From Gonocerus acuteangulatus (lineage: Eukaryota; Arthropoda; Insecta; Hemiptera; Coreidae): a stretch of 64,000 nt of DNA. This document shows, one piece after another, positions 31,894-46,500 of the stretch (position 1 is its first letter; every line of letters starts with the position of its first letter). The notes beneath the pieces are model-generated. The model did no database searches, was not told the DNA's origin, and saw only the letters and a program-made list of their open reading frames with translations. The stretch lies in NCBI GenBank assembly GCA_946811695.1, contig OX328125.1:49383998-49447997 (forward strand), in the 5' to 3' direction. Made by a program: the position numbers and the translations under genes.

Positions 31894-32493
31894 TGTCAAT
31901 CAAGTACGGTACTGTCAATTAATAATCAAAAAGGTCGAGTGCAAAAATCCTAATGTAAAACAATGCCGTAACTAGGTGTAACAGCAAACAGCGCCTAGAA
32001 CCTTCTAAACATGCTTGAAACTAATCAGTGATGTTCTTTGCCTGATATATTTTTTAGCCGATATTCTATTCATTTCTTCACTAACGTCTTGGCTCTTAAT
32101 TAATAGTACGCTAAAATTTATTGAATAGTGAATGAAAAGGAAGAAAGAATAAATTACGAAAAATATTATGAATATGGACCTGAAATTAGAATGGGGGGGA
32201 TATTAGTAAAACATTCTCAGGCAAAAGTATATTTTCGCAGTGAAGTAGAATAAGTATTGTATGAATTTATGACGTACAGTAAAGTTTGAGATAAATGATA
32301 CCTTTAGATTTGTTTACTTTATTTAGAAAATCCGTGGAGTGCAAAATATAGCACTATATGAGAAAAGTTCAATATTCATTTTATTTTTTTTTTTTGTGTT
32401 GATAGCCCGAAACGTGAAATATTTTTATTTTTATAGTGACTTAAGCAGGCATAAAAGAAATAAAGAAGAAAATAATGAAGGACTACTGTATAA
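31894..32493. promoter_or_regulatory. presumed nudC upstream region
   Basis: The nudC promoter should lie here, but I see no TATA box, clear initiator or CpG-rich block that fixes a transcription start. Confidence 0.25.
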
Positions 32494-32797
32494 ATCGCAC
32501 TAGTGTTCTAAAGTGACACAACTCAAAAATCGGTGTTTTTCAGTTAACACTATGAAATACATTGGTAAATATCTCTTTATCAACCATCAGCGACTCATCT
32601 GCGTTATAAGAGGCTTGATAATAAATAAAAAAATTATCAACCATCAACACTGTATGTACCTAGCTTCAGAGCTTGTACACCAAAGGGCACTTGTGTCACA
32701 CTTCCTGTTCTAATGCTATTCCCTCTACATAAACAGAAGTGACACATTTTCCGTTGAGTTTGTTTTGTTTTTTTAGTTGTGTCATACTAGTGCGAAT
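32494..32797. mobile_element. small TIR element
   Basis: CGCACTAGTGTTCTAAAGTG with ACACAACT at the left and AGTTGTGTCATACTAGTGCG at the right. About 300 bp, between the nudC and OBP start codons. Confidence 0.55.
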
Positions 32798-32828
32798 TAG
32801 TTACATGCATGTGTTTATACAAATATTT

Positions 32829-32972
32829 GAGGACTTTCCGAAATAATTTAATATTGAGGTCGCTGTCAGAAGAGAATATTTGGAAAATGCTTTCAAATCT
32901 TCCTGGATCCTACCTACTAGATACTGAAAATGACCTATGTTAAACTTTATGCATATTATTTTACTCGCAACG
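32829..32972. mobile_element. family B end fragment
   Basis: GAGGACTTTCCGAAATAATT, ATTGAGGTCGCTGTCAGAAG and CTACTAGATACTGAAAATGA correspond to the outer 110 bases of family B. A SINE is inserted directly after. Confidence 0.5.
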
Positions 32973-33154
32973 TTTTTTTTTTTTTTGTTTTTTTTTTTTT
33001 ACGACGCATCGATATCTAGGCCATTAGCGCCAACATCCAGGGTGCAGCGAGGAATTTTCCCAACGAGCCGTGAGATGGGAAAATTCCTGCCGCCGGCGGG
33101 GATCGAACCCACCATCGAATCTAAGGCGTTAGCCACTAGACCACGGGGAGACCC
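32973..33154 (-). mobile_element. SINE family 1
   Basis: Same order: tail, CGACGCATCGATATCTAGGC, body, complemented box B GGGATCGAACCCACC and complemented box A CTAGACCACGGGGAGACCCC. Confidence 0.8.
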
Positions 33155-34521
33155 CTCGTAATTAAAGTTATTTTTACTTCCTCTCAACAACACACAGGAG
33201 TTATCGTGTCTAACTCATTTGAAGTAGATTTGTATAAAAAAAAACAAAATCAGTCAATTAGAAACCACTAGACCTGTTCACTACATATGTAAATATACAT
33301 ATAATAAAAATGAAACGGATCGCTGTCTGTACATGGAAGATATATAAGGAAAAATATTATTGGGAACATTTATCATCGCAATAGCACCCAAAACAGTGAT
33401 TGTTTCGTCTGTGCTTTTATGCAGGTTAATCTCAGAAACGGCTTATCCGATTTAGATGCGATTTTCACTAATATATTGTGGTAAGCTTCACTTAACATTT
33501 AGTGTTTGTTTAATGTTAATCGGTTCATAAATAAAAACGTTATGGCAATATAAAGAATCACATCGAACATTTGATAAACTATCTATATCTATTTATTCTT
33601 TCTTCTATATCTTCTATGTATATTAAAATAACTGTTTATCTATTTATCTGTATTTATCTGTCATGTGTGCAATCCTTGCAGCCTGTATGCGTTGGGCTAT
33701 ACGTCTAATGTCGTGTATAGAGAAGCATTACTGTAAAGTAGACTTTTTTTAAATACCCAAACGACGGTGTTTACAATCCAAAATAAACCAAAAGATATAT
33801 CCAAAAAATGCTGCCCAAAGTAACTATTCTACGCAGACGAAGTCGGGGCACAGGTACTATAAAATATATACATATACTAATAAACTATTATATTTACTTT
33901 GCATTTATATAGGTTATTTTAAGCAAATTCTTTAGGATTGCTGGGTACACTACCCAATAGACTGAAGAATATGGAGCTCCTTCATTTTCATTATGCTTAT
34001 TAGACTCTTCCATGGATAGGGGTATCTGTGACTTAATTGCTGAATTCCTAGTGATATTGGTAAAATTGGTTTTGAAATAATAAACATAACCTTTGTTAAT
34101 GTTGAGTGTAGGTTTTTCTTTTGTCTGTATTGCTTTACATGGGATTGCAGTTTTCTAATAATATCAAGATGCTGTCAAAAATATAAATACAAACGTAACA
34201 ATGGAACATTTCTCAGTCCCTAGGAAAGGAACTTCTTAATGATATGTTATTCTAATTTTAATGTTCCATTTAATTCCATTGACCTACAAACTGCAAAGAT
34301 ATTTCTACACCCTTACCTCTGCAGAGCACTTTCGCTGCACCGGATTGCATCATTGGTTCATGATCAGGTCAATATACCACGATATCCTCCAAGAACTTCC
34401 AGGCAGCTACCCAGTCCTCTCTTTCTGGGAGTGTCATCACTACCCTCCCCACATCGGGAGTCAGTTACCTAAGCACGCCCAGGATAGAAGGTGACCAGTG
34501 CTGCTCTGGCCTCCATCAGCT

Positions 34522-34581
34522 ATGCAAGTCCTCGCTCTCCTACTGTCTTACGTCGCTATTGTCAGCGCGGCTAAGCCACAG
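34522..34581 (+). CDS. OBP exon 1 (start codon, signal peptide)
   Basis: 20 codons, MQVLALLLSYVAIVSAAKPQ: a short n-region, hydrophobic core and an Ala-x-Ala-type cleavage region near residue 17. Donor is CAG|GTTTGC, phase 0. The overlapping open frames from 34239 are not supported. Confidence 0.8.
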
Positions 34582-37500
34582 GTTTGCCAACAATTTCTTT
34601 TTTTAAATCTTTACTTATATTCTACAGTCTTTTATATTTTTTTTTATTTAAATTTTAACGTCCATTTATAGTTGACAACGAATTTTAAAACGGGTATCTA
34701 TAGGTCTCCACCCTTTTCTAGCCAGGATAGGGGTGGTGCCTTTTCTTTTTTTGTAAGAAAAGCCATCACCCCTATGTGCATGGCTGGGAAACGAACCCAC
34801 GACCTTAGGCACTGAATGCAAACACCTTAGCATTTACGGCCACCGGGCCTCCAGCTCTTATTTAAAACATAAAACTTATACAGTTTACAGCAAAATTCGC
34901 CTGGTAAAAATTGGAGCGCTTGAGGTTATGTGTTAACAGTCCAATTTATACAGGTATTTTATTTAAATTTTAACGAGCATCATCATCAATAAATAAATAA
35001 ATTTTAAAGTCCATTATTATTAACTAAGAATTAGGACGGCTTATCTATAGGTTACCACATTTTCTAGCCTGGATAGGGCTGGTGCCTTTTCTTTAATAGG
35101 TATTTTAGAGTGACTTATTATTTAGAGTGAGGTATTAGTAAAAACCTAATATTTTGGGTTCGAGTATCATAAACGACGGACTTACTTGAAAATTTGTTTT
35201 CATGTTTGATATTCATATGGTGACAAAATGTTTATTATTTTTTTTATTATAGTTTCGATACAATTAGTCAGGCCTTTAAATCACAACGAACGTTCACAGA
35301 GTATTTTGATGTTATTATTCTAGGCCAATATAAAAGAAAAAAAAACTGCCTTCAAACATTACATCGTTTGACTACCTGGAAGGAGTTAAAAAACTCCGTG
35401 TACATACGAATTTGAGGACCACTGACACACAAAAAATAAATGGGAGATGCAGCACACAATCAAGATATTACGACATATCTTCCTGCAATTGAAATATTTT
35501 AACGGTATATTAAAAGGTTCCATTCGAACAATTCCAAAACACAAAAGGAATACGCAGTTCCTACGGGTCGGCATTTTCTGTCTCCTAGTGAGCCCCACAC
35601 GAATTAAATGTAATTGAGTGGCTTAATATCATCTGTAAAAAAATCGAAATTTAGTTAGCAGTGGATTCCTATAGGTTTTTGTCTGCTCTTTTCAATGATG
35701 AAATTAGTTTCTGTAAAAAACGGACGTAAACATGTCATTTCTGGCTTCAAAGTAGATGATTTGTTACAAAAACGGACTCCTGCTGTGGAGATTGCTTTCA
35801 TAAACGAACACCTACCAACCACCCAATTGGTTCAAAGATAATTTTCAATAATTCGTTGAGTGCTGTTGATATCAGAAACAGAACAATATCAATTTCAAAC
35901 ATATAAGCCTGATTATTAGATAAATATTTTCAAAAAAATATTCACTATAACTTGCATAACATAAAAGGCGATTTTCTCAACATTTACAAAATTACAGATG
36001 CCCATCTTTAATATTAAGCCACTCAATTTTTTTCTCATAAATTAATAACAATTATCAAGAAGAATTCTTATATTCTAACTTCAATGTATGAAAAAATATA
36101 TAAAATTGGTCAAATGGAGTTGTGAAGTAGAAGCAGACCTGAAGGCTTAAAATAGGCCAATTAGTTGATGATTTCGTAAGGTTTGTTTCTTCATAATTTA
36201 CTTTATACTCTTGAACTCGACAAGATCCAGTCCTCAACTGCTTCATCTACAACAAAGCAAAATAGGCGAACACCTATTTCCTTAAAACAAAAAGATCAAT
36301 TATTTTTAATTATGAACAGTTTAATTAAAAACTAGCGGGTGTGAGGTTAGCTTAGTGGTAACGCAGTAGATTAATATGCTAGAGGCCCTAAGTTCAAAAA
36401 CCGTGCATGCACTAAAGAATTTTGTCTTCAAGTGTCTTCGTTCCTGGGTTGGATTCGGCCTCCTGGCTGTCCCTAGGCCAACCCAGCCTTATATTAATTT
36501 ATAAATGGTTAAATTCAAAGGGGAAAACGAGGCGGCCGGAGCACAGTACTGACCATACTATCTCCCTAGTGTGTCATATGGTCAAGAATCAGATGCGTCT
36601 ACAGTATCTGCCCCTCGGGGCCCTCATGGCCTGTAACGGGATTTATTAAATAATAGCATTAATAAAAATAAATACATTGTCTTAAATATATATATATATA
36701 CACACACTTGTGTTTTATTACTACTTAAATGGTAACAACATAAAAATAGTATATTAAAACATATGAATCCGTGAGGGGTCTCCTTGAGGTCTAGTGGCTA
36801 ACGACTTGGATTTTCATGCGGGAGACAGGGGTTGGTTCGAAACCCACCTGCAGTAGGGATTTTTCTCATTTCAGAGCCCTTTGAGAAAAAATCCTGCTTC
36901 GCCATGGATGTTGGTGCTAGTGGTCCATATGTCGTTGCACTTAAAAAAAAAAAAAAAAAAATCGTCAGCAATGAGACAGTATGTAAAGCTCGGTTGGAGC
37001 CCAAGTGAGCAGATTACAAATGAAATAGTAAATGGCTGTTGAGGGGATTAAGTCAAATTATGTGATAGGTAGAATTACACGCTTGGAGTATCTCAGATTG
37101 TTCACGTGCACAGTTATTTATGTTATTCATATATACATTAAAATACCCAGTATTGATAAAATCTATGATAGGATAATTTCATTATCGAATTTTATTCTTT
37201 TTGGAACCATCCAAATATTTTAAACAAATGATCTCCAAAAATGTGTTGAGATGTGGCCAGTCGGGGACAAGCGATGCAACCGCCGCATAATAAAATATTA
37301 TAGAACGATAGTTATGTGATTTGTTCATACGTTTTAGTAACAAAGGATTGGGCAAACGAGTATGCAATTTATTTTAATGATGCGTTTGGGCATTATGACT
37401 GACAACAGGCAGTAAATCAACGCTAAAAATGATTTAAACACCAGTATGATACTTAAATTGGATTCTGCGATTTGGGGGGTATGGAATATTAACAACCTAG

Positions 37501-38159
37501 AACTTGGGATAGGTAGCCAAATAAAACTAAGTAAATTTTGAACTAATTGGTTTAATTTTATTTATTTCTTAGGTTTTTATGACACATTTTTACCGATTTC
37601 GAGGTGAGGCTGCAGCCCACTCAGCCCCCCCCCTTATATACACCCATGACCTCAGTGGAAATTTTCCCGGAGCAACGAATCTGCTAAAGTTGTCCCTGGC
37701 TTTAGCACAACCAATAGTAAATATACTTGATTTATTCTGTGATTTCTGTCTAGATATCGGTAAAAAACGAGCGAGATCAAGACATGTTGAATCTTGCCTA
37801 GACTCTGGATCTAAAATTTGTGGTCGTTCGAATCCTAATGTTGCATAAATAAAGAAACATTAACCCTCAAATTACACTGTTTTTTGTTTGTTGTAAATAA
37901 AAAAATTAAAATAACTATCTAAAAAAGGGTTAGCAGCAAGATAAATTCTAGAAACAACAAGAGAAAAAAATAATACAAAAAAAAATATACTATTCCGATA
38001 ATCACACCAATAAACACGAGTGTGACTCAAAAGGTCTGGGGATCCCCGGACCCCAAATTTCATTAAAGGGGTAATAATGAATAATAAAAAGCAAATTTAA
38101 TGAAAATATGTGCTTGTAGAGAAAAAGTCCGACTCGCAGGAACTGCGTCATCTTAGCGC

Positions 38160-38233
<74 letters not shown>

Positions 38234-41200
38234 GCACATCTACATCTAGGTCATTAGCGCCGACATCCAGGGTGTAGCGAGGAATTTCACCAGCGAGCCG
38301 TGGGATGATAAAATTCCTGCCGGAGGTTGGGAATCGAACCCACCATCTCCCGCTTATGAATCCAAGGCGCTAGCCATTAGACCACGGGAGACCCCGGTTC
38401 CTGTTCATATCCCTATTCTCATTTGAAAAGCATCGAATAGAAACAGATAATATTTTCCTCGGCCTTTGTTCAAAGGGTTTTATGGCTGGCTATACCTGGG
38501 GTCAGGTCCGCAAGACCCTAGAATCCTCTTCTACCGATACTTCATTTCATACGTTTCAATGAATTGGAAAATATCAAATATTTTCACACATTCCTGTGTT
38601 CTTTTACTATAGTAATAATTCTACAGATAAAATCAATTAAAAAATAAAATAAAAAAACCAACAGCATAAAGGCAATTGAAAATATTCAAAAGACGTCAAC
38701 GAATCTTTTTCTCTTGGCAAGCTATATTTCTAACAATGAATTGTTTTTCTTATTTTGCCTAATCTGTTTTATTGTAAAATACATTATCCAACTATAAGCA
38801 ATTAAAAAATAACAAGGAATAAAAACAGACAAAAAGAACAGTTCGAATAAGCAAAATCAATTACTTTAATGTTTTAAGCACTTATTTCTCCGATTGACAT
38901 CGCCTAATCAAAACTTTCATCTGAACCTTTTTTGTAGAACATTTAGTAAGCTTTCTAATGGTATTCTTTCGTTTACCAAATTCTTAACCTTTTTCGAGAT
39001 ATTAAGGAAAATATACAAAGTTACCAAAACTTTTTATGTCTGTTAATAAAATATTTTATTCTAACCCTTCCTTAACTCCAAACGTAACCAAAAGTTCAAC
39101 ATATTAGTTTTAATGAAAGTAGAACATGCAGAAAATTTTTCAATTGAATCCCATGATTCTAAGTACCCAAACCAAAAACGGTATTCAAAAACTATTTTTC
39201 CAATTTTCTCGAAAACGGTTAATGCTATCGCCTTGAAAATGGTTTCATTCGTTTTCCTAGCCCAAGAAGCCTATAAAAAGAGTACTTACAAGCTTATGAA
39301 CTCAAAAACGTAAGCGTTACGATTTTTTCTGCGCGAATTTCGCCCCAAACTCCATCTTCCAGTGGGCGGATTTTGCTGGTTAACGAACTTGACCTTTCAT
39401 ATTGGACGACTGATTTTTGTACCAAATTTCATCAAAATCGGACCATTCGTCTTCGAGCTAGAGAGCGAACAGACAAATATATATATAAATATATACATAT
39501 ATATATATATACAAATTTGAACCACCGTTATTTTCGGTCTCTAGGGGTTCTGAAACGCGAAATTTTCTTGTCGGCACTTCCGGATTGTTTCATTGTATCA
39601 ACCTTATAAGCGGGGTTCCTCCCTAAGGGGGAGGGAGGAACCGCGCTAAAAAGGTTATGTATCAACCAAAAATATCCCTAGCCAGCGTTAATTATGTGAT
39701 AAGAAGAGTTCATAATTCACGCTAATTACCTTCTGAATTTTCCTTTCCAAATAATTTCCAACAACATTAATTAATGAGATATGCTAATTGCTCCAAGTTG
39801 TGTAACAATATATCAGAAATGTTTGTATCATTGGCCGCTAATTATCTTGTGTTGTCATTAAGGAAGGGACGTTGTTTACATAACAGAATGATTTTAGTTT
39901 TCAGAACACTTTTTCTCATAGTTTACGAAATTGAATAATGATAAAGTGTAAACAAAGTGAATGTCGAAAAACGTGGGAATTGTCTGGATAAATGTAAGAA
40001 AGATATTCCTTAGAAGTAATTGGTTCCTACTTCGAGTGCCTATGATCGTTAACTATGACTTCTTGATGAAAATATGAGTTCCTGAGGAGGAGTGGGATTT
40101 TGGAAAGAAGCTTTGAATCTGAAATCGAAATAGCTTTCATTTTATATTTTCACTTACGGCAGGCCTCACTATTTATTAGAAGAATAGTTACCTGGCCTTC
40201 ATAGGGTTTAGCCGAAACGCATTGCAATTATCTCATTTTCAATATTTATTATGAATTCATTAGTATTTTTTATTGTTGTGAAGTGATATATAAATTCATA
40301 TTATTTAATTTATTAATTTATATTTATTATTGATGCTTAATACACGCTTTGAAAATTACAACAGTCATTCATTGCCCATCACTAAAACACAACAATGAAT
40401 ATCATCCTTTAGAGTTTAATTTTTTGCTTTTGTTTTTCCTTCATTATTTACACATCGAAGTAATGAGGGAGTTAGTTTCTTAATTATTTTCTATTTAAAT
40501 ATATGAAATATATAATAATGAATGATTGAATAAGAAAAATGTGAAATAAAACAAAACTTAATTACTATATGTGCAGACACTAAAATTACAAGATAAAGCT
40601 TTATTTTTCCTGCCTTTATAGCTTCGTCTCCCCACGCAGAGCAAATTTGTTTTTAGCAAAACGATTTAAGTAGAAATTCTCGATTTTTTTTTTTTAATCT
40701 TCCTGAATCTCTAGTAGTATGTCTGCTGTCTGCCTGCAGCCGTATATTACATGTGTGTATGTTTGTTGGGTGTAATGTTAACGGGGGGTGAATTTGTAGT
40801 TCTGCGGCCAGACAAAAGTCGCAGCAGTGTAAGTGTTGAATGAGGTGTTTCGATGTCATTTTTTATTTTGAGAATGAATAATTTTAGGCGTGATCTTCTT
40901 TATCTGTTCGATTCCACTTCTGCTGCAATTTTTTGGTGCTTACTGCCCTCAACAAATGCCCAATAAATCTGTAACCCAAACTGTTCTCGCCCAATAAAGC
41001 AATAAAAGGATACTTTGAAATTTATTATTTTTATGACATAATTAGTCAAATATAATTGGAAAATTATTCTGTTCTCTTTTCCTTACGTAGACATTTTCCC
41101 AGTGGAAGTTGGCGAGGTCAGTGCTCTCGAGGTCCCCTTCACCTTATATCTGCCAATCTATGGATTATGCAATATTAGACCAACCTCAATCAAAAACAAG

Positions 41201-43473
41201 TCCTGTTAGGAGAATTGAAGTACATTTGTTATTTACCTTGTTATTTGTTAACTATTTTCTTTTGTATATGGTGTAAACCACTATACATGTTTGTAGCCTG
41301 CTTTTCGCCTATTTAGGGACCAGCATAATCTTAACAATTTTTAATATCCATTTAGGTAATTAAATAAAATTTTCTTATTTATGATATTAGTAATGGTCAA
41401 ACCGACAATTCGCAACCTAGTATTTATTTGTTTATATGGAGGAGGGAATTCTTTTTATCATATGAATAATCGTTAAATAAAAAATCCTTGTTAAATTCTG
41501 AAACAATCGCTGATTCCCTGAAAATAAACTCCCTCCACATTTAAATCAGTGATTGCGTTGAAGATCTCTTCCACTTGAAAATTATGACCATCTAGTACAT
41601 TTTCAAATTTATTTAGTTAATAGATTCTCGCTCCAAATTATCTTTACAGAACAAGAGACGGATATATACTACGGTGCTTCAACCCACCTGGACGTTTGGC
41701 TTGGATGTTTGGAGGTGTGCCAAGCGATCTAACATCCTCAGAATCCAAACTCTCTAATCCAAAATACTCCGCAAAATAGTCAATGCTCCGTTCTATGTCC
41801 AAACCCTGTCCAAAACCTTAACTTCCACTCCCGTTTGCCTGGTCACGATAATCCCCTAATCAATAACTTATCCTCATCCTCCATTCCCGGTAACCCTCAC
41901 CGTCGCTTCAAGTGTATATGGCCTAGAGACCTATTGTAAACAAAGTTTGTAAAATAATGTAAATACTGTAAATAGCTAAGCCAACAATGTAAACCTAAGA
42001 GAAATTACAAGCTAGTAAGTTTTGGCCAATGGGCTTTTTTCCTATCGGTCATTCATGTCATCTCTTGAAGAACATAAGAATTATAAAAAAATATTTGTGA
42101 ATTATATAATTTGAAAATAAAGATATATAAAAGATTAAAAAAATGTATTTAATGATTATTAAGATCATTTTTAATTATAATTGAAACGAAAATAAACATA
42201 ATAAAATCAAAAACTGCTGTGTAAAGAGCAATGATCGACTTAAAGAATTACGCAATAATTGGGTAAAGAATACTCGTCCCAGTTCGGTAATCAGATGCAC
42301 ATGAATTATTAAGTTATGTAAACTGTTGTTCAACCGGCTTCGGAGTTTCAAACATGCTTACACACGTGGGCATGTACGGTGAAGACACCACATAGAGGTA
42401 ATGATGGGGCAAAGGTTGTTATCAGGCAGGTTATTTCCGGGGACAGTATGAGTATGGTAGCCTTATCAGGGGTATTAGAATCAAGAAATCGTAGAGATTC
42501 CGCTCAAAATTCTTCTTATTTTATTTCGAATTTACAACACTGTAATAAATAAATTTGGAATTTGCAAAGCAGTAATACCCACAAGACAGTTTGAATACAA
42601 GTTTCCGGAAGGAATGTTACATCAGTTGGTCTCAAGGCCACTTAAGCTTCAGTCGGCGAACGGAGATCATTTGAGGATGAGGGAGTTTATATGAGAAGAT
42701 GGCCGTTTAATATTGAGTGAGACTGTTGGTACAAAGATAGATAAGGGTAGGATATATTGAAGTCATTATGGAGAGAAAGAATGCAACATCGCTTGTTTCT
42801 TGAAGGATTTTTAATTGCAAGGATTGAATTATATAGGAGTTATAAGGCTTTGTGCTTCCCCAGTGTTGTATGGCGTAAGCTCATATTGGTCTGATTATGG
42901 TCATCTAAATGATTCATTTGTTGTTAAGCGTAAGAGCTGAACGTCAGTAACTGCAGTAAAATTTTAAATTATTGAGTTCTCGTCTCTTACATTTGTATAT
43001 ATATATATATTGTTTTCAAGACAGTATTATGTCAAATGTCAACCCTAGGTACCTTATTTCGCCTTTTTGAGAATGTAATAAACGTTAGTTAAGGGTCTCT
43101 GGAGGACGGGTAGATAGTCTCAGGGCGAAGGTTATAGTAGTAAGATTTCTGTGGGCTTACTTTGATTCTCCATTTGGTAAGCCAAGGATCGATGAGGTTA
43201 AGGTGTGCCTAGGTGCAAGAATCGAGACATGCCTACAGGAAAATATGGGCTGTACATCCGCAAAAATAGGGTGAAATGTGTCAAGTGGAGTTGGATTATT
43301 AGCTTCATATGACAGGAATAAAACTGGATTAAGAATTCCACCTTGTGGAACACCTGCAAGCTGAGAGAAAATTTGGAGAAGCTGTGGTGCCATATAAAGC
43401 GCCAATCGGACAACGTACACTAGCAGGTATATGTATGTATGTGTATGTGCATGTGTATATATGTGTGTGTGTG

Positions 43474-43521
<48 letters not shown>

Positions 43522-46500
43522 TTAGATGTCACAATTGTCGACTCAATTTAATGGTTTCTTAAAGTAATGGTGTCTTAATTTATTGCAGAAGAAGGCGATT
43601 TGCGAAGCACCTACAATAGCCCCTCACAAGCTGGAGAAAGTTATCAATCAATGCCAGGATGAAATTAAATACGCACTTTTACAAGGTAATAACAACGTTA
43701 TTACGTAATATTTACAGCACCTAGCCATTTTACTCAAAGCAATATGTGAAGATAACTTCACAGATAGACGGGAAGTTACTTTCTTATAGGGGTTGGATTT
43801 CATTCCTTCCCAAGACAATTGTGGTTAAATCGACTTGTAACTGTAATTATATTTGATGTAGTGTAAGTGAATTATTATAATTTTTAAACTTAGATTTCTT
43901 ACAGTATAGTTTATGAAGTAGTTATGAAAATTGACGATCCATCCAGTAAGAAAATTAATTTACAATTGTGCAGATTGTCGGGATACGGTCGTGAGAGAGT
44001 TATTAAACTGCGTTTTTTAAATATAAAAATGAGAACTGTTTGAGACGTTTCGGCTGGACTATATTTCAGAAGTTTCAAGCCTTATTTAAATTTGAAATGC
44101 TAGCGAAAAAATATTAAAAAGGGTGTTTTGTTTATTTGTAAGCCATCTTTCAATTATGCTTTCATAAACATTACTGCTCGGTGAATCGAATAGAATAGGT
44201 TTAAAATCGGACTTTATTTATTTATTTATATTGATTATAAAGCTCACGAATGTAGCGATTCGCTCTTTCCCAAATGTTGGCGGTAGAAACCACTGACAGT
44301 TAGTAAAAGTTGAAAAATTATACGCTCAATATTCAAAGGCCCATCTCACAAGGAATTACTTAAGCACATTCCGCACAAAGGTTGTAGTGTTTGGTGCATT
44401 CTTGAATAATTTGCTTAAAATAACCTATATAAATTAAAGAAAAAAAAAAAAAAAAAAAAAAACGCGAATAGTTTTGGTATTTTATAATTGTAATGAACAG
44501 CTGTCTGAATTATTAATTATTTAATTTTGTTGGGAGTAAAACCCCGATTTTTAATTAACCTATTTTGATTTTTTTACCCGAAAATGGGACCTTCTAAACA
44601 CCCCCCCCCTCACCACCGGCTCAAAGGCTAAGGGCGGGGACTTTTGATGTGTTCACGTCCTAACGAGCCTAAAAAAAGTTACGAAGACACTAGAAGAAAA
44701 TCTTAAGTGCTTGCTCGGGATTTCAACTCAGGCCCTCCTACCAGCGTATGAGATAAGAAGATTTAAAGAAATTTTTCTAAATTTCTTTCATGAGTGCATT
44801 CTAAAACTCAATAAAAAGAACGTGAGAAGTAATTATTTTCTGTTGAATGAAATAATATTGTGTAAGTGATTGAACAGTGGCTTACTGGTTGCATCAGTAA
44901 GACCACAAGCTTTACCTAAGCCCGACTTCAGATCAAATCTAGAACCTGCACGTAGGAGTGAAAGGAGCAATTTACAATAGGAAATGGATAAGGAAGAAAA
45001 AGGCCTACTTATGGTGCATTACATGTCGAAAAGTGCATCCGCTTACATCAAAGCAACCTTGATTTTCTCTTGCAATTCAACCATTACCCAAATTGAGGAA
45101 CAAGGATTTTTTAATCATGTATCACTTTTTCTTCTTCTTATGACATTTCTTTCACTGCATTGTCCAAACCCGGGAGCTGACAGCAATAATGACTTGAAAA
45201 ATAATAAGACGAGTTTTTGTCAGCAAATTCTTGCAGACCATGAGGTGACAGACGGGCGTGAAACAAGTAGGGCGCTGAATAAAGGATTTGGATTTGAAGT
45301 AATATTATTTATTTATGTTCTAATGACATATATTCATTTGTAGTTAATCAGATAATGCTTGCTACAAGGAAGATAAGACCAGACCCAAAAGAAGTATGGG
45401 GTTGTATTGTATTGCACCACAACCAGACCCGGGATGGAAGTGAAACCTATACCACCAACAGCCGGCTGGGATTCGGGTCAATGACAGATCTGGCAATACA
45501 TTCACATTGGCAAAGAGATAGAAAAAACGAACGAAATTTGCATTAAAGATTGGCGGTAAAATAATGACGCAATCGGGAAGAGCTGTCAAGAAATTGTAAT
45601 AACACATAGGTCACGAAAAAGCTTGTCGTTCAAATGTGTGTATATATACATATTTGTCTATTTTACTACGTTTTGCTTTCTACTGTCAACAAAAATTGTT
45701 CATTCTTTACGATATTTGGTATAAAAAAACTTTGTCAAAACGAAAGGACTAGATCGTTAACCGGGAGAAACATACACCATCTCAGCATAAAATGTTTTGG
45801 CGAAATTTCCACGAATATTTATTAAATTCACAAATACTTATAAACATATATTTAAAGTATATGAATACTAATTCTATTATAATGTTTCAGAAGCCCTCAG
45901 TGTGCTCGGGGAATCCGTTGGTGTGAAACGTGCAAAAAGAGAAACCTTTTCAGGAGAAGAACGGCGCATTGCTGGAGTAAATAGTTACATTAATAAATTA
46001 TTTAATTCAATACTTGTATTATTTTTACTACAGTAGACTCCCTCATGTGCGAGGAAACGCGCTAAAAGTAGGTTAATCGAAGATCACCTTTTGAAGTGTT
46101 CTTCAGACCAAGATTATTGCTATAATGAATAAAATATGCTTTAATATACTCTAATGTCTTACAATTCAATAATTTAGACTCACCTGAATATGGAAACTCT
46201 GCAATTCACTTAATATGGGGTAAAAAATTACATAATTTACAGAAAATAAACACTCATGTTTGTCTTACATTATTGAAATGTACACTAATGACTAGTAATA
46301 TAACAGTATCTCTTATTCAAGAATCCCAAAAATGCACGCAAGTCCGATGGGCGATTAAGAGGTAGTCTACTGAATATATTTTGGTGCCACGGACAAATGT
46401 CCGGGTCTCATGCATGGGCGTATGGAATACTAACAATTTAGATCTTGGACTTAAACGCTATTTCACCCAAAATAGAATATGTTTTATGAACTAAATGATC

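Noticed and set aside
37579..37848. 89-codon frame
   Set aside because: Begins in a MITE copy; the remainder has no recognisable motif or splice support.
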